DNA of 64,000 bases from Streptomyces camelliae. Lineage in GTDB: Bacteria; Actinomycetota; Actinomycetes; Streptomycetales; Streptomycetaceae. The position numbers and the translations under genes are program-made. This document shows positions 25,968 through 33,602 of the stretch, one piece after another; the stretch's first letter is position 1; every line of letters starts with the position of its first letter. The notes under the pieces were generated by a model that saw only the letters and a program-made list of their open reading frames with translations, was not told the DNA's origin and ran no database searches. The stretch lies in contig NZ_CP115300.1 in NCBI RefSeq assembly GCF_027625935.1, positions 3,162,001-3,226,000 on the forward strand, read 5' to 3'.

Positions 25968-27301
25968 GTCGGCAACTCCGGAGGGTGGGCGGCGGGTGCG
26001 GCCGCAAGGACGGCCGTGTGCTGGAGTCGTTCTCGCAGGTGTACGGCCTGCGCGGCTCCACCGTACTGCGGCCCGCTCAGCTCCTGGCCCAGAGCGGTGA
26101 GCCGGCGCACGATGCTGGCCGACATGCGCTCCGGCGGGGAGCCGAGGACGAAACCGAGCATCGCCTCGGTACCGTCCAGGTCGCCGAGGAGCATGTGGCC
26201 GCGAGCGAGATCGACGTGGGCGGCGAACAGGTCACCGACCGACTGGTCGTCGTCTTCGCCACTTCGGTAGAGCCGGATCGCGGTGTCTGCGCTGGCGATG
26301 GCCTGCTGAACGTGCTCCCGCCCGCCCACGGCCAGGTGGCTCGTCCCCGCGTACGCGAACTGCTTGGCGGCCGGGAAGGCGAAGATGCCCGGCACCTCGT
26401 CGTGGCCACGCATCGCCTCGCGGGCGCGCTCGGCGCCCACCAGGGCGGCTACCGCACCCGCCTGGTCTCCGACTATGGCCAACGCCCGCGCCTCCAAGCT
26501 CGCCAACCGAGCCCCGATACTCCCGCCCGCCCGGTGCCGGCGACCGGCCTGCGCCAGCCGAGCCGCCCGCTCGTAGTGCCCGGTCCAGTAGGCGATCAGG
26601 GACTCCACAGCCCGTACCCAGGCCAGCATCCCCTCATGTCTGGCCGCCTCGGCGCACGCCCTGGCGGTACGGCTGTGCGTGGCGGCAGAGTCATAGGCGC
26701 CCAGGTCCAAGCAGACGTGCGCGGACAGCCCGCACAGCCGAGAGGCCGCGACGTACAGGTCAGTGGTCTGCCGGGGATGCTGCCGCCCGCGCAGCAACTC
26801 GAACACCCCGTTCCGAAGCCGCTTGATCTCGACGTACACCTCCAGCAGCGGATGGCTGACGTAAATACGTGCGAGCCGAGCGACATCGGCCTCCAACTGC
26901 TCTACGACGAACTCGTCGGCGTTGCGTTGCGCGATGAACCTGGCGAACTCCGCCGAGGCCACCGCGTCCGCCGACACGGCTCCGGCGACGGTGCGGGGAC
27001 GCGCCGTGGGCCACGCGAGCGGTACCTTTCCCGCCTCATCCGCGCCCTCCCCACCTCGTCGGCTCTTGCTGACGGCGACCGCCTGGTCGAGCACAGCTGC
27101 ATCGACACCGAAGACCTGCGCCAGGTACTTCCTCGTGTACGGCACCGGGATGCGCACCTCGCGCTCGTAGCGCCCGATCTCCTTGCCCGTCTTGGTGGCT
27201 CGCCCCTCCAGGGTGTTGCACTCGTCCGCCACACGCTGCTGGGACCACCCACGCTCTGTGCGCAGCCGGACGAGCAGAGCACCGATCCCTGTGTTGCCCA
27301 T
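25964..27301 (-). CDS. XRE-family regulator with TPR-like C-terminus
   Basis: A 445-residue protein from ATG 27301. Residues 1-75 form an XRE helix-turn-helix: IGALLVRLRTERGWSQQRVA and the following EIGRYEREVRIPVPYTRKYLA. The rest is an Ala/Arg/Leu-rich TPR-like array (for example ALAIVGDQAGAVAALVGAER), the architecture of peptide- or metabolite-sensing regulators in actinomycetes. It is divergent from the ATPase-fold gene at 27406 with a 104-nt shared promoter region, and coupled to the methyltransferase downstream. Likely a regulator of element genes. Confidence 0.85.
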   Translation of the reverse strand: MGNTGIGALLVRLRTERGWSQQRVADECNTLEGRATKTGKEIGRYEREVRIPVPYTRKYLAQVFGVDAAVLDQAVAVSKSRRGGEGADEAGKVPLAWPTARPRTVAGAVSADAVASAEFARFIAQRNADEFVVEQLEADVARLARIYVSHPLLEVYVEIKRLRNGVFELLRGRQHPRQTTDLYVAASRLCGLSAHVCLDLGAYDSAATHSRTARACAEAARHEGMLAWVRAVESLIAYWTGHYERAARLAQAGRRHRAGGSIGARLASLEARALAIVGDQAGAVAALVGAERAREAMRGHDEVPGIFAFPAAKQFAYAGTSHLAVGGREHVQQAIASADTAIRLYRSGEDDDQSVGDLFAAHVDLARGHMLLGDLDGTEAMLGFVLGSPPERMSASIVRRLTALGQELSGPQYGGAAQAVHLRERLQHTAVLAAAPAAHPPELPT

Positions 27302-27405
27302 GCCCTCACCCCGCAGCACGCGAACTCTGGCCCCCATAGTGGCCCCCGGCGTGGCCCCCATGCTGGCTCCCGACCCAAACGAGCTAAAGCGGTTGGCTGT
27401 TGGCC

Positions 27406-27873
27406 ATGCCCAGCACACCGCCCGGCAAGCCGGGCACCCTCGCCCTGACCCCCGCACCTGCCCCCAACGCCGACGTCGAGCGCCGCAGGAAACTCTTCGA
27501 CCGACGCCGGACCACACCCGGCGCCGCCCGGAGGTTCGTCGCCGAGACCCTTACCCAATGGGGCCGGACCGAACGCCTCGACGACGTCCAGCTGTGCGTC
27601 TCCGAACTCGCCACCAACGCCATCCTGCACGGAGCCCCGTCAGGCGGACTGGTGCTGGTGCACGTCACCCTCGCCGACACCCAACTCCGCATCGAAGTAC
27701 ACGACAGCGGCAACGCCCCACCCCACAGACGACATGTACCTGGCCACCGTCGCGTGGTTGGACACGGCCCCGACCGGCGCCACTGTCTGCTGCCTCCTGC
27801 TGGTGCCCCAGCCACCCCGCAGCCGCCACGAGACGCAGACCCTCATCGAGCAACGCATGCGGACCATCGCTGA
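27406..27873 (+). CDS. Truncated RsbW-like ATP-binding protein
   Basis: The first 105 residues follow the HATPase_c anti-sigma/serine-kinase fold: ARRFVAETLTQWG, VQLCVSELATNAILHGAP (N-box) and LRIEVHDSGNAPP (start of the G1 box). The expected continuation with a GRGLxLV G2 box is absent. Instead the frame reads His/Arg/Pro-rich sequence, and the next gene begins in another frame at 27734. I read this as a gene whose 3' third was lost by a deletion that joined it to the downstream gene. It may still yield a protein but should not bind ATP normally. Confidence 0.55.
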   Translation: MPSTPPGKPGTLALTPAPAPNADVERRRKLFDRRRTTPGAARRFVAETLTQWGRTERLDDVQLCVSELATNAILHGAPSGGLVLVHVTLADTQLRIEVHDSGNAPPHRRHVPGHRRVVGHGPDRRHCLLPPAGAPATPQPPRDADPHRATHADHR

Positions 27874-28159
27874 GGCACTCCGCCTCGGCCCGGCAACCGC
27901 GCCCCCACCAGACATCGGACCACGCCTGCGCCCGATCACACCCACCGAGGTCGCCCTGTGCTTCGACAGCACCCCCTACCGCAGGCGCATCCCGGCAGGC
28001 CGCTCCTGGACGCTCCTGCTCGGTCGACGAACCCCGGTGGACCTCGTCCTCGGTCTGGCCCCGCTCGCCCGCAGCTCCACTCGGGCCGAGATCGACAGCT
28101 ACCTCGACCTGGGCACCCTCCGCCAACGTCTCCTCTTCGGCCACACCCGAACCGAATGA
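27734..28159 (+). CDS. Hypothetical protein
   Basis: A 141-residue protein starting MYLATVAWLDTAP and containing LRPITPTEVALCFDSTPYRR and WTLLLGRRTPVDLVLGLAPL. I do not recognise a family. It is soluble, with no signal peptide. The start overlaps the disrupted end of the ATP-binding gene by 140 nt in a different frame and has no good ribosome site, so the true N-terminus may have been lost with the deletion. The gene ends 28 nt before the aaRS-like gene, same strand. Confidence 0.55.
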   Translation: MYLATVAWLDTAPTGATVCCLLLVPQPPRSRHETQTLIEQRMRTIAEALRLGPATAPPPDIGPRLRPITPTEVALCFDSTPYRRRIPAGRSWTLLLGRRTPVDLVLGLAPLARSSTRAEIDSYLDLGTLRQRLLFGHTRTE

Positions 28160-28187
28160 ACCCCAACCCACCTCAGGGGGACATCTC

Positions 28188-29303
28188 ATGACGACTCACC
28201 CGGTCTCACCGAACACCGTCCTCGCCAACGCCCTCCACCATGCTGAGGACGTCCTGACCCCGCGCATCCTGGCAACGCCGCCCGAGCGGATCGTGCTGGT
28301 CGTCGGCACCCAGATCAACGGCGCCCCGCACATCGGCACCTCACTCGTGCAGTCCCTGGCCTTCGCCATGGCCGCCCGCCTGCGTGACCGCTTCGGCTTA
28401 CCCACCGAGGTCCTCTTCAGCGCCCTCGACAACGCCCCCTACGAACTGGCCATCGACCCCGCGACCGGCCACCGCTACCAGCGCGCCTACGCCCAGACCC
28501 TCGGGGAACAGGCTCTCGGCGACCTCGTCTCAGCCCTCTACCGCCCCCTGTTCACCGCGCTGTCGCGACGCCTGGGCATCCCCTTCCGGGTCGAGACCTA
28601 CACCCAGCAGCAGGCCGGCGAGCACTACCGCCGCACCTGGCTGCGACTCCTGCCTCGCCTCGACGCGGCCCGCTGGTGGCTCGCCCCCTCCACCGGCACC
28701 CCGCACCTCCGCATCCCCTGCCCGCACCCCGGCTGCGGCTGGGCCGAGAAACACGCCGAACGCACCCGCGTCCACCTCACCGACCGCGAGGCCGCGCAAG
28801 TGGCCGCCGTCTGTCTCCACCACGGCCACTACCTCGCCACCGTCACCCCGACCGGAGGCGCCTACCTGGACCTGGCCACCCTGTACCGCAACATGGTCAA
28901 AGAACTCGCCCTGTCCAGCCCCCAAGGCACCCTGCACGTCATGGTCAAGGGCGGTGACTGGGTCTTCGGCTCCCACCTGGTCGACGAGGCCCTCCAAGCC
29001 GTTGGCCTCACCCGCGGACAGCTCCCGGCCCGTCCGTTCTGCCCCCAGGTCGTCACCGACACCGGCGCCAAGCTGTCCAAGTCGCTGATCCGCGAGGGCC
29101 GCGCTCCCCTGCCCTCCGGCGCCGCCGACTGGATGCTCGACACCCGGCTGTGGCCTGGCACCATCGTCGAGTACGCCAAGCAACTGCTCGCCATGACCGA
29201 TACCTTGCTGTCCGACCCCCGCCACTTCTTCCGCTCGTACTCGGCTGCCGAGATCGACCGCATGATCACCGCACCAGCCACCAGGAGCGTTCCCGCCCCA
29301 TGA
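28188..29303 (+). CDS. Class I aminoacyl-tRNA-synthetase-like protein
   Basis: A 371-residue protein with AGGGGG before ATG 28188. It carries both class I signatures in a Rossmann catalytic core: the HIGH-type PHIGTSLVQSLAFAMAARL near residues 46-60 and the KMSKS-type TGAKLSKSLIREGRAPLP near 290-305. A zinc-ribbon-like CPHPGCGW...CLHHGHY lies in the middle. After the KMSKS loop only about 70 residues remain, too few for a normal anticodon-binding domain. The core is closest in appearance to class I lysyl- or related synthetases. Known: stand-alone truncated synthetases activate amino acids for peptide bonds, tRNA modification or nucleotide signalling. Its stop overlaps the ASCH gene (ATGA). 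Confidence 0.7.
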   Translation: MTTHPVSPNTVLANALHHAEDVLTPRILATPPERIVLVVGTQINGAPHIGTSLVQSLAFAMAARLRDRFGLPTEVLFSALDNAPYELAIDPATGHRYQRAYAQTLGEQALGDLVSALYRPLFTALSRRLGIPFRVETYTQQQAGEHYRRTWLRLLPRLDAARWWLAPSTGTPHLRIPCPHPGCGWAEKHAERTRVHLTDREAAQVAAVCLHHGHYLATVTPTGGAYLDLATLYRNMVKELALSSPQGTLHVMVKGGDWVFGSHLVDEALQAVGLTRGQLPARPFCPQVVTDTGAKLSKSLIREGRAPLPSGAADWMLDTRLWPGTIVEYAKQLLAMTDTLLSDPRHFFRSYSAAEIDRMITAPATRSVPAP

Positions 29304-29674
29304 CCGACACCACCGCCCGCGTCCACGAGCTCAACCTCTACCGCCAGTACTTCGACCTCGTCGCCGCGGGTACCAAGACCATCGAGGTGCGGGTCAAATA
29401 CCCGCACCTCGCCGACATCGCCGTCGGCGACACCATCCGCTTCCGGATCAAGGGCACCGACGAGATCTGCGAGGTCAAGGTCAAGCGGGTCACCGAATAC
29501 CCCGATTTCGAGGCACTACTCGATGGGGAGGGGCCTTCCCACGTGAACCCGACTGCCAGCCGGGAGCAGCAGCTCGCCAACATCCGCGCCATCTACCTGC
29601 CTGAGAAGGAAGCCCTCGGCACCCTCGCGATCGAGATCGAACTCTTCGTTGCCGTACCCCAGAGCAAGGACTGA
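29300..29674 (+). CDS. ASCH domain protein
   Basis: A 124-residue protein with the PUA-like ASCH fold: HELNLYRQYFDLVAAGTKTI, EVRVKYPHLADIAVGDTIRF, VKRVTEYPDFEALL. The conserved G-x-K-x-x-E-x-R pattern is GTKTIEVR. Known: ASCH domains bind RNA or nucleosides, and some members hydrolyse modified cytidines. ATG 29300 overlaps the stop of the aaRS-like gene, so the two proteins are made together, which strengthens an RNA-related role for the pair (inference). Confidence 0.85.
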   Translation: MTDTTARVHELNLYRQYFDLVAAGTKTIEVRVKYPHLADIAVGDTIRFRIKGTDEICEVKVKRVTEYPDFEALLDGEGPSHVNPTASREQQLANIRAIYLPEKEALGTLAIEIELFVAVPQSKD

Positions 29675-29874
29675 GCCAGGACTTTCCGCCAGGTCATCTG
29701 ACGATTGACCCTGCGCCCGCGAACTACACCACCCACCAGAGTCGTGGAACCCGACGCCCCAACCAGGTACTCGGGATCCGGAGTCTCTCAGCCTCAACCA
29801 ACAGCCATAGACAGCCAGGCAGTTGAACTGGCAATCTGCCACGAGAGGTCCAGGCTGGGCTGTAGCATCCAGGC

Positions 29875-30765
29875 GTGATCGACGCCACATCAGCACCATT
29901 CCGCGAGTACGACACCGGCTTGAGCGAGCAGCCCCTGCGGCAGGGCGATGTACTGGAATTCCTCCAGAAGGAGGAATTCCCGGTTGGCTGGCGCGACACC
30001 ATTGCCATCGTCGTGACCGCGAACTGCGACTTGTCCTTCGGGAAACACTGGGGAACAGTCACCTACGTGCCGGCAATCCCGTTCGACATCTATGTCCAGC
30101 AATTCATCATCCCAAAGATTATCGCTACGGAATGCGCAAAATCAGAAAAGATACTGTACGGCCTATTCACCCAAGAAGTGGCAACCGAGTCCACGGAACG
30201 CGCATTGGAAATGCTGCAACTTGGATACCCACTGGAGGAAATTGCGGTGTTACTGCCCCCGGACGGCAAGGGGCGCCCCAAATTCGAAGCTGAACTCCAG
30301 GCCCTTGGGTTTTATTGGGCCACCCAGGTCACCCTGAAGCAATGCACGGACGCCGAGCAATACTGGCGCCACATTGAGGAACTCAGCACCAATCTCGACA
30401 GACTGCGCAGGCCTAAGACGAGCAGCAAGGAAACACTTCGCAAGGAGATAAGAAGCAGACTCAAAAGCTTTCCCGGCGATACCCTCTACTTGTCCGAACC
30501 CGCCCCTGGGTACGGAGGCGGGTACGTCGTGATGTTGCGCCTAATCCGCAGCATCGAGGACTCCTCGGTAGCCCTGCGGCCGTCCGACGAGTACCACTCC
30601 CCGGGGCAACATCGAGCTCGGCGAATCGCCCGCCTCAAGATCCTTTACTGTCACCGTGTTGTCCAGCAAATGGCCCAGGTCTTCACGGATATCGGCCTGC
30701 CGGCCGACTACGAAGAAGCACGGGACTCACACCTTGAGGACTACGTTGAAAGTTGGGGCAAGTAA
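29875..30765 (+). CDS. Unknown protein paired with an UvrD-like helicase
   Basis: A 296-residue soluble protein. The GTG start at 29875 follows a TAGCAT -10 by six nt, suggesting a leaderless mRNA. The N-terminus reads EQPLRQGDVLEFLQKEEFPV then AIVVTANCDLSFGKHWG, a QGD...CDL pattern I associate with uncharacterised proteins near helicases and nucleases in defence-type loci. A charged helical segment follows (EELSTNLDRLRRPKTSSKET), then LYLSEPAPGYGGGYVVMLR. I cannot name the family. Codons are AT-richer than the flanking chromosome, notably 30080-30500, pointing to separate acquisition. Its TAA overlaps the helicase ATG (TAATG). Confidence 0.7.
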   Translation: MIDATSAPFREYDTGLSEQPLRQGDVLEFLQKEEFPVGWRDTIAIVVTANCDLSFGKHWGTVTYVPAIPFDIYVQQFIIPKIIATECAKSEKILYGLFTQEVATESTERALEMLQLGYPLEEIAVLLPPDGKGRPKFEAELQALGFYWATQVTLKQCTDAEQYWRHIEELSTNLDRLRRPKTSSKETLRKEIRSRLKSFPGDTLYLSEPAPGYGGGYVVMLRLIRSIEDSSVALRPSDEYHSPGQHRARRIARLKILYCHRVVQQMAQVFTDIGLPADYEEARDSHLEDYVESWGK

Positions 30766-33047
30766 TGTTGATCGTCTTTACGCGCAGCAGCCTTCCTGAA
30801 TACATCGAGCACGGCCGTGTTGATGGGTTTCAGCGGAATCCCGAACCAGGGCTGCTGAGCGACAACCTGTTCCTATCGGAGACGAGGGGCTGCCGATTCT
30901 TCGTGCACCGCGAGGACGACCAAGACAGTCGACTGATCCTGGTGAACGATTGGTGCTGGGACCTAATCACCGAGAATTCCACAGAGATGGCCACCCGCTT
31001 CCTGGAGCGCATCGACCGGGCATCCCGCGCCATGGCCCAACCGCCCGTCTCCCTTCCGCACCAGTGGAGCAAGTTCTCATACGAGAACTTCCTGGCCTTC
31101 TTCGCACTGCCCCGCAACCTCAACCAGGAGTCGTTGCGGTGGGTCGCCGAGGCCCTCCAAGGAGGACACGCGGCCTTCTGGTGGCTCACCGACCGGAACG
31201 ATCCGAGGCCCCTCCAGAGCTTTGCCATCGACCACGCGCCTGTCAGCAATGCGCTGTTCGGCTACCACCAGGCACTAGAGGAAGCCGTCCAGGCGTTCAG
31301 TGGCGCTAAGGCAAAGCCCCAGCTGCTGCAGCCCTCCATTGACCTGATGCGGGTAGGTGCCGGATCCGTTGCCCGGGAACGCTCGTACTCGGAGTGGCTT
31401 CCGCAGCTCACGGAGGCCCAGCGGGACATCCTCGACAATGCCTTGGCCGACCCGTTGAAGATCCGGGGTGTCGCTGGCTCCGGCAAGACCCTCACCCTTC
31501 AGCTGAAGGCGCTGCACGAGCTCTACAAGACGTCTGGGGCGGAGAGCAGCACACAGAGCCCGCCATCTGGCGGTGGAGCTCTGCCGCGCATCCTGTTCCT
31601 CACGCACAGTTGGTCCATGGCAGAGCAAGTCGAGGAGGCATTTAGGCGCCTCGACGAGCGTGGGCTCTCCTCCAAGATCGATGTCATGCCGCTCCTCTAC
31701 CTGAAAGAGTGGCTCCAAGGCCCCCTGTCCTCAGAGGTCGAGGTCCTCGGCGAGGACAGTTTGGACGGCAAGCAGCAGCAGATGCGCCTCATCAGCGAGG
31801 CTATCGAGCACATCAAGTCCAGTACCTGGACGAGCTACAAGGCGAATGTCAGTGACTGGGTGCGGCAGGGTGTCGAAACAGACCGGGACGAGGCCGATCG
31901 ACTCCGCCTTTGCTGGGCTTTGCTGCGTGAATTCGCTGAAGTCTTCGACTCGCGTGAGATCAAGACACTACCCAACGCGCTGCAGAAATACATTGATCTC
32001 CCTCGCGAGTCGTGGATGGTGCCACTCGAAACAAAAACAGATCGAGAACTCTCCTTCCGTGTGTACAAGTACTACGTCCGACAGCTGGTGGAGGAGGGCT
32101 TGGTCACCACCGACCAGGTGGTGGACGACTTGAGGAGGGACCTCGAAAAATATGAGTGGAACGCCGTCCGGGCTGGCCGCGGCTACGACATTGTCTTCGT
32201 CGATGAATTCCATCTCTTCAGCGACCCCGAGCGCTACTTGCTGCATTTACTCACTCGCGAAGCGGAGAAGCCGCCGCGACTGGTCATGGCGATGGACCCG
32301 AGCCAGTCCGTTTTTCTGTTGCTCACCGGCCTTGCCGAGACCGAAATCAGCCGTACTACCAGCGGCATGATCCAGCGCGGACAGACAAAGTCGATCGACT
32401 TGAAAACGACACACCGATTCACGGAGCCCATCTTCAAGTTCCTGCGCTATCTGCACACACAGATGCCGAACGTGGTAGAGCTCGGACACGACTGGGTGTA
32501 CGACGCGATCCCCGACTCCGGTAAGACAGGCCGGGAGCTGCCTCGGGCGCGATTCGTCAGCCGTCACCAGTTGGCCGAGACCGGCGTGGCAGAAGCTTTC
32601 GCTCTGCACGCTGCGAGCGCCCAGGAACAACGGGTGGCCCTCATCGGCATAGGCAACAGCGAGCTAGAGGCAATCAGGGAGGTCCTCAAGGAGAAGGGAC
32701 ATTCCACGGCCTCGTACGTCCTGATCGACGGACGAGACGAGATCGAACAGCTGCGCTACTCGCGGCGTGCCCTGATCGTGACCGCAGCCGAGTACGCCGC
32801 CGGACTCCAGTTCTCGCATGTCGTGGTGGTCGGGGGCACGAGCGGGAACCACGAGTACGGTCACGGCACCAGCGCAATGCGGGCGCTGTACTCCCAGTTC
32901 TACCTGGCTGCCAGCCGTGCCGAGGAGCATCTGACCGTCGTCGCCCCACAGGAGCAGGGAGGCTTCGGCGAAGTATTGGGCAAGGCTGTCGATGCTGATG
33001 TGGCTGTCGCCGGTTCCGCCATCACGCCCAAGCTCCGATCGCAGTAG
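30765..33047 (+). CDS. UvrD/Rep-like superfamily 1 helicase with unique N-domain
   Basis: A 760-residue protein. Residues 1-225 are a region I do not recognise (SSLPEYIEHGRVDGFQRNPE, WSKFSYENFLAFFALPRN). The SF1 core begins at LTEAQRDILDNAL with motif I RGVAGSGKTLTLQLKAL. Motif II is DIVFVDEFHLFSDPERYLL, motif III VMAMDPSQSVF, motif IV KTTHRFTEPI, and the C-terminal part has LIVTAAEYAAGLQFSHVVVV and QFYLAASRAEEHLTVV (motif VI). DEFH rather than DExx-box DEAQ is a family variant. It is translationally coupled to the 296-aa protein. ATP-driven DNA translocase; inferred partner in a two-gene phage-defence or DNA-processing module. Confidence 0.8.
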   Translation: MLIVFTRSSLPEYIEHGRVDGFQRNPEPGLLSDNLFLSETRGCRFFVHREDDQDSRLILVNDWCWDLITENSTEMATRFLERIDRASRAMAQPPVSLPHQWSKFSYENFLAFFALPRNLNQESLRWVAEALQGGHAAFWWLTDRNDPRPLQSFAIDHAPVSNALFGYHQALEEAVQAFSGAKAKPQLLQPSIDLMRVGAGSVARERSYSEWLPQLTEAQRDILDNALADPLKIRGVAGSGKTLTLQLKALHELYKTSGAESSTQSPPSGGGALPRILFLTHSWSMAEQVEEAFRRLDERGLSSKIDVMPLLYLKEWLQGPLSSEVEVLGEDSLDGKQQQMRLISEAIEHIKSSTWTSYKANVSDWVRQGVETDRDEADRLRLCWALLREFAEVFDSREIKTLPNALQKYIDLPRESWMVPLETKTDRELSFRVYKYYVRQLVEEGLVTTDQVVDDLRRDLEKYEWNAVRAGRGYDIVFVDEFHLFSDPERYLLHLLTREAEKPPRLVMAMDPSQSVFLLLTGLAETEISRTTSGMIQRGQTKSIDLKTTHRFTEPIFKFLRYLHTQMPNVVELGHDWVYDAIPDSGKTGRELPRARFVSRHQLAETGVAEAFALHAASAQEQRVALIGIGNSELEAIREVLKEKGHSTASYVLIDGRDEIEQLRYSRRALIVTAAEYAAGLQFSHVVVVGGTSGNHEYGHGTSAMRALYSQFYLAASRAEEHLTVVAPQEQGGFGEVLGKAVDADVAVAGSAITPKLRSQ

Positions 33048-33191
33048 ACAACTCGGGGGCAGACCAGAGCATGGGTGCCTCGTTGTGGAGTCCGAACCCA
33101 GCAAGAGTGGTTAGCTTGGCCAAGGGGGCTTTCGCAGTCCGCACACAGTCCGCAAGACACCAACTCAAGACCGTCGCCCCCCATCGCCAAA

Positions 33192-33244
33192 GGGCCAGGT
33201 CAGCGACCCGCAGGGAAGATCCCCGCAGATCACCGACCTGGCCC
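33192..33244. repeat. 10-bp inverted repeat inside the right end
   Basis: GGGCCAGGTC (33192-33201) and its complement GACCTGGCCC (33235-33244) flank a 33-nt spacer, eight nt before attR. Could be a terminator for the helicase gene or recombinase arm/accessory sites. Confidence 0.6.
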
Positions 33245-33251
33245 ATTACTA

Positions 33252-33266
33252 GGAGACCAAGAAGGC
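33252..33266. repeat. attR: second copy of the 15-bp core
   Basis: Identical to 24844-24858. Here the core continues cTGA, i.e. the native last codons of sodN (Glu-Thr-Lys-Lys-Ala-stop), then the native downstream sequence. Confidence 0.85.
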
Positions 33267-33270
33267 CTGA

Positions 33271-33330
33271 GGCCTTCCCTCCTCCTGAATCTTGAGACAA
33301 GGGGCCCGGTCGGTTCGCCGTCCGGGCCCC
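33271..33330 (+). ncRNA. Displaced native sodN 3' UTR (candidate s-SodF RNA) with terminator
   Basis: Directly after the native sodN stop lies a pyrimidine-rich stretch containing ccttccctcctcctgaatc (33273-33291), able to pair with a Shine-Dalgarno sequence. It is followed by a hairpin with a TTCG loop at 33301-33330. Known: in S. coelicolor the sodN 3' UTR is processed to a stable RNA of about 90 nt, s-SodF, that blocks sodF mRNA. The match to s-SodF is inferred from position and the anti-SD sequence. The element now cuts it off from the sodN promoter. Confidence 0.55.
33301..33330 (+). terminator. Native sodN terminator
   Basis: GGGGCCCGG-T-CGG, TTCG loop, CCG-T-CCGGGCCCC: a 12-bp stem with one T-T mismatch, 31 nt after the native sodN stop position. 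It also lies before the convergent gene ending at 33361. Confidence 0.8.
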
Positions 33331-33360
33331 ACTTGTGCGCGCGAAGTTCACCGGGACTGC

Positions 33361-33585
33361 TCAGTGGAACTGCGGCACGATCAGATAGATCCCGTACGCC
33401 ACCACCGCCGCGCAGGCGAGGAAGCACAGGCCGGCCTGGAGGCGGCCGGTTGCGCCGGCGTCGGTCCGGGGGTCTTCGGCGCGGGACAGCCCGAGGACGC
33501 CGAAGGTGAAGACGACGACCACGGCGACGGTGACGCCGAGGCTGACCGCGGCGACGCGGCCGAGGGCGGACCAGTCCACGTGCAT
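33361..33585 (-). CDS. Small two-helix membrane protein next to the phosphate transporter
   Basis: A 74-residue protein from ATG 33585 with AGGAG upstream. Two hydrophobic segments, VAAVSLGVTVAVVVVFTFGV and AGLCFLACAAVVAYGIYLIV, flank a short polar loop. Family unknown; small proteins of this kind commonly sit after the Pit gene in Streptomyces. It starts 17 nt after the transporter stop, so it is the second gene of that operon and may be an accessory subunit (inference). Confidence 0.75.
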   Translation of the reverse strand: MHVDWSALGRVAAVSLGVTVAVVVVFTFGVLGLSRAEDPRTDAGATGRLQAGLCFLACAAVVAYGIYLIVPQFH

Positions 33586-33602
33586 GGAGGGCTCCTGGGG
33601 GG

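Larger units (their letters stand above)
24859..33266. mobile_element. 8.4-kb integrated element in the sodN 3' end
   Basis: Bounded by the 15-bp direct repeat. The left edge holds the end of a tyrosine-recombinase gene whose stop lies 8 nt after the sodN stop, the classic int-next-to-att layout. The right edge has a 10-bp inverted repeat. Cargo: methyltransferase, XRE regulator, truncated ATPase-fold gene, aaRS-like and ASCH genes, and a lower-GC two-gene helicase module. No replication or transfer genes are recognisable, and the integrase is broken, so the element is probably fixed. Confidence 0.8.
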
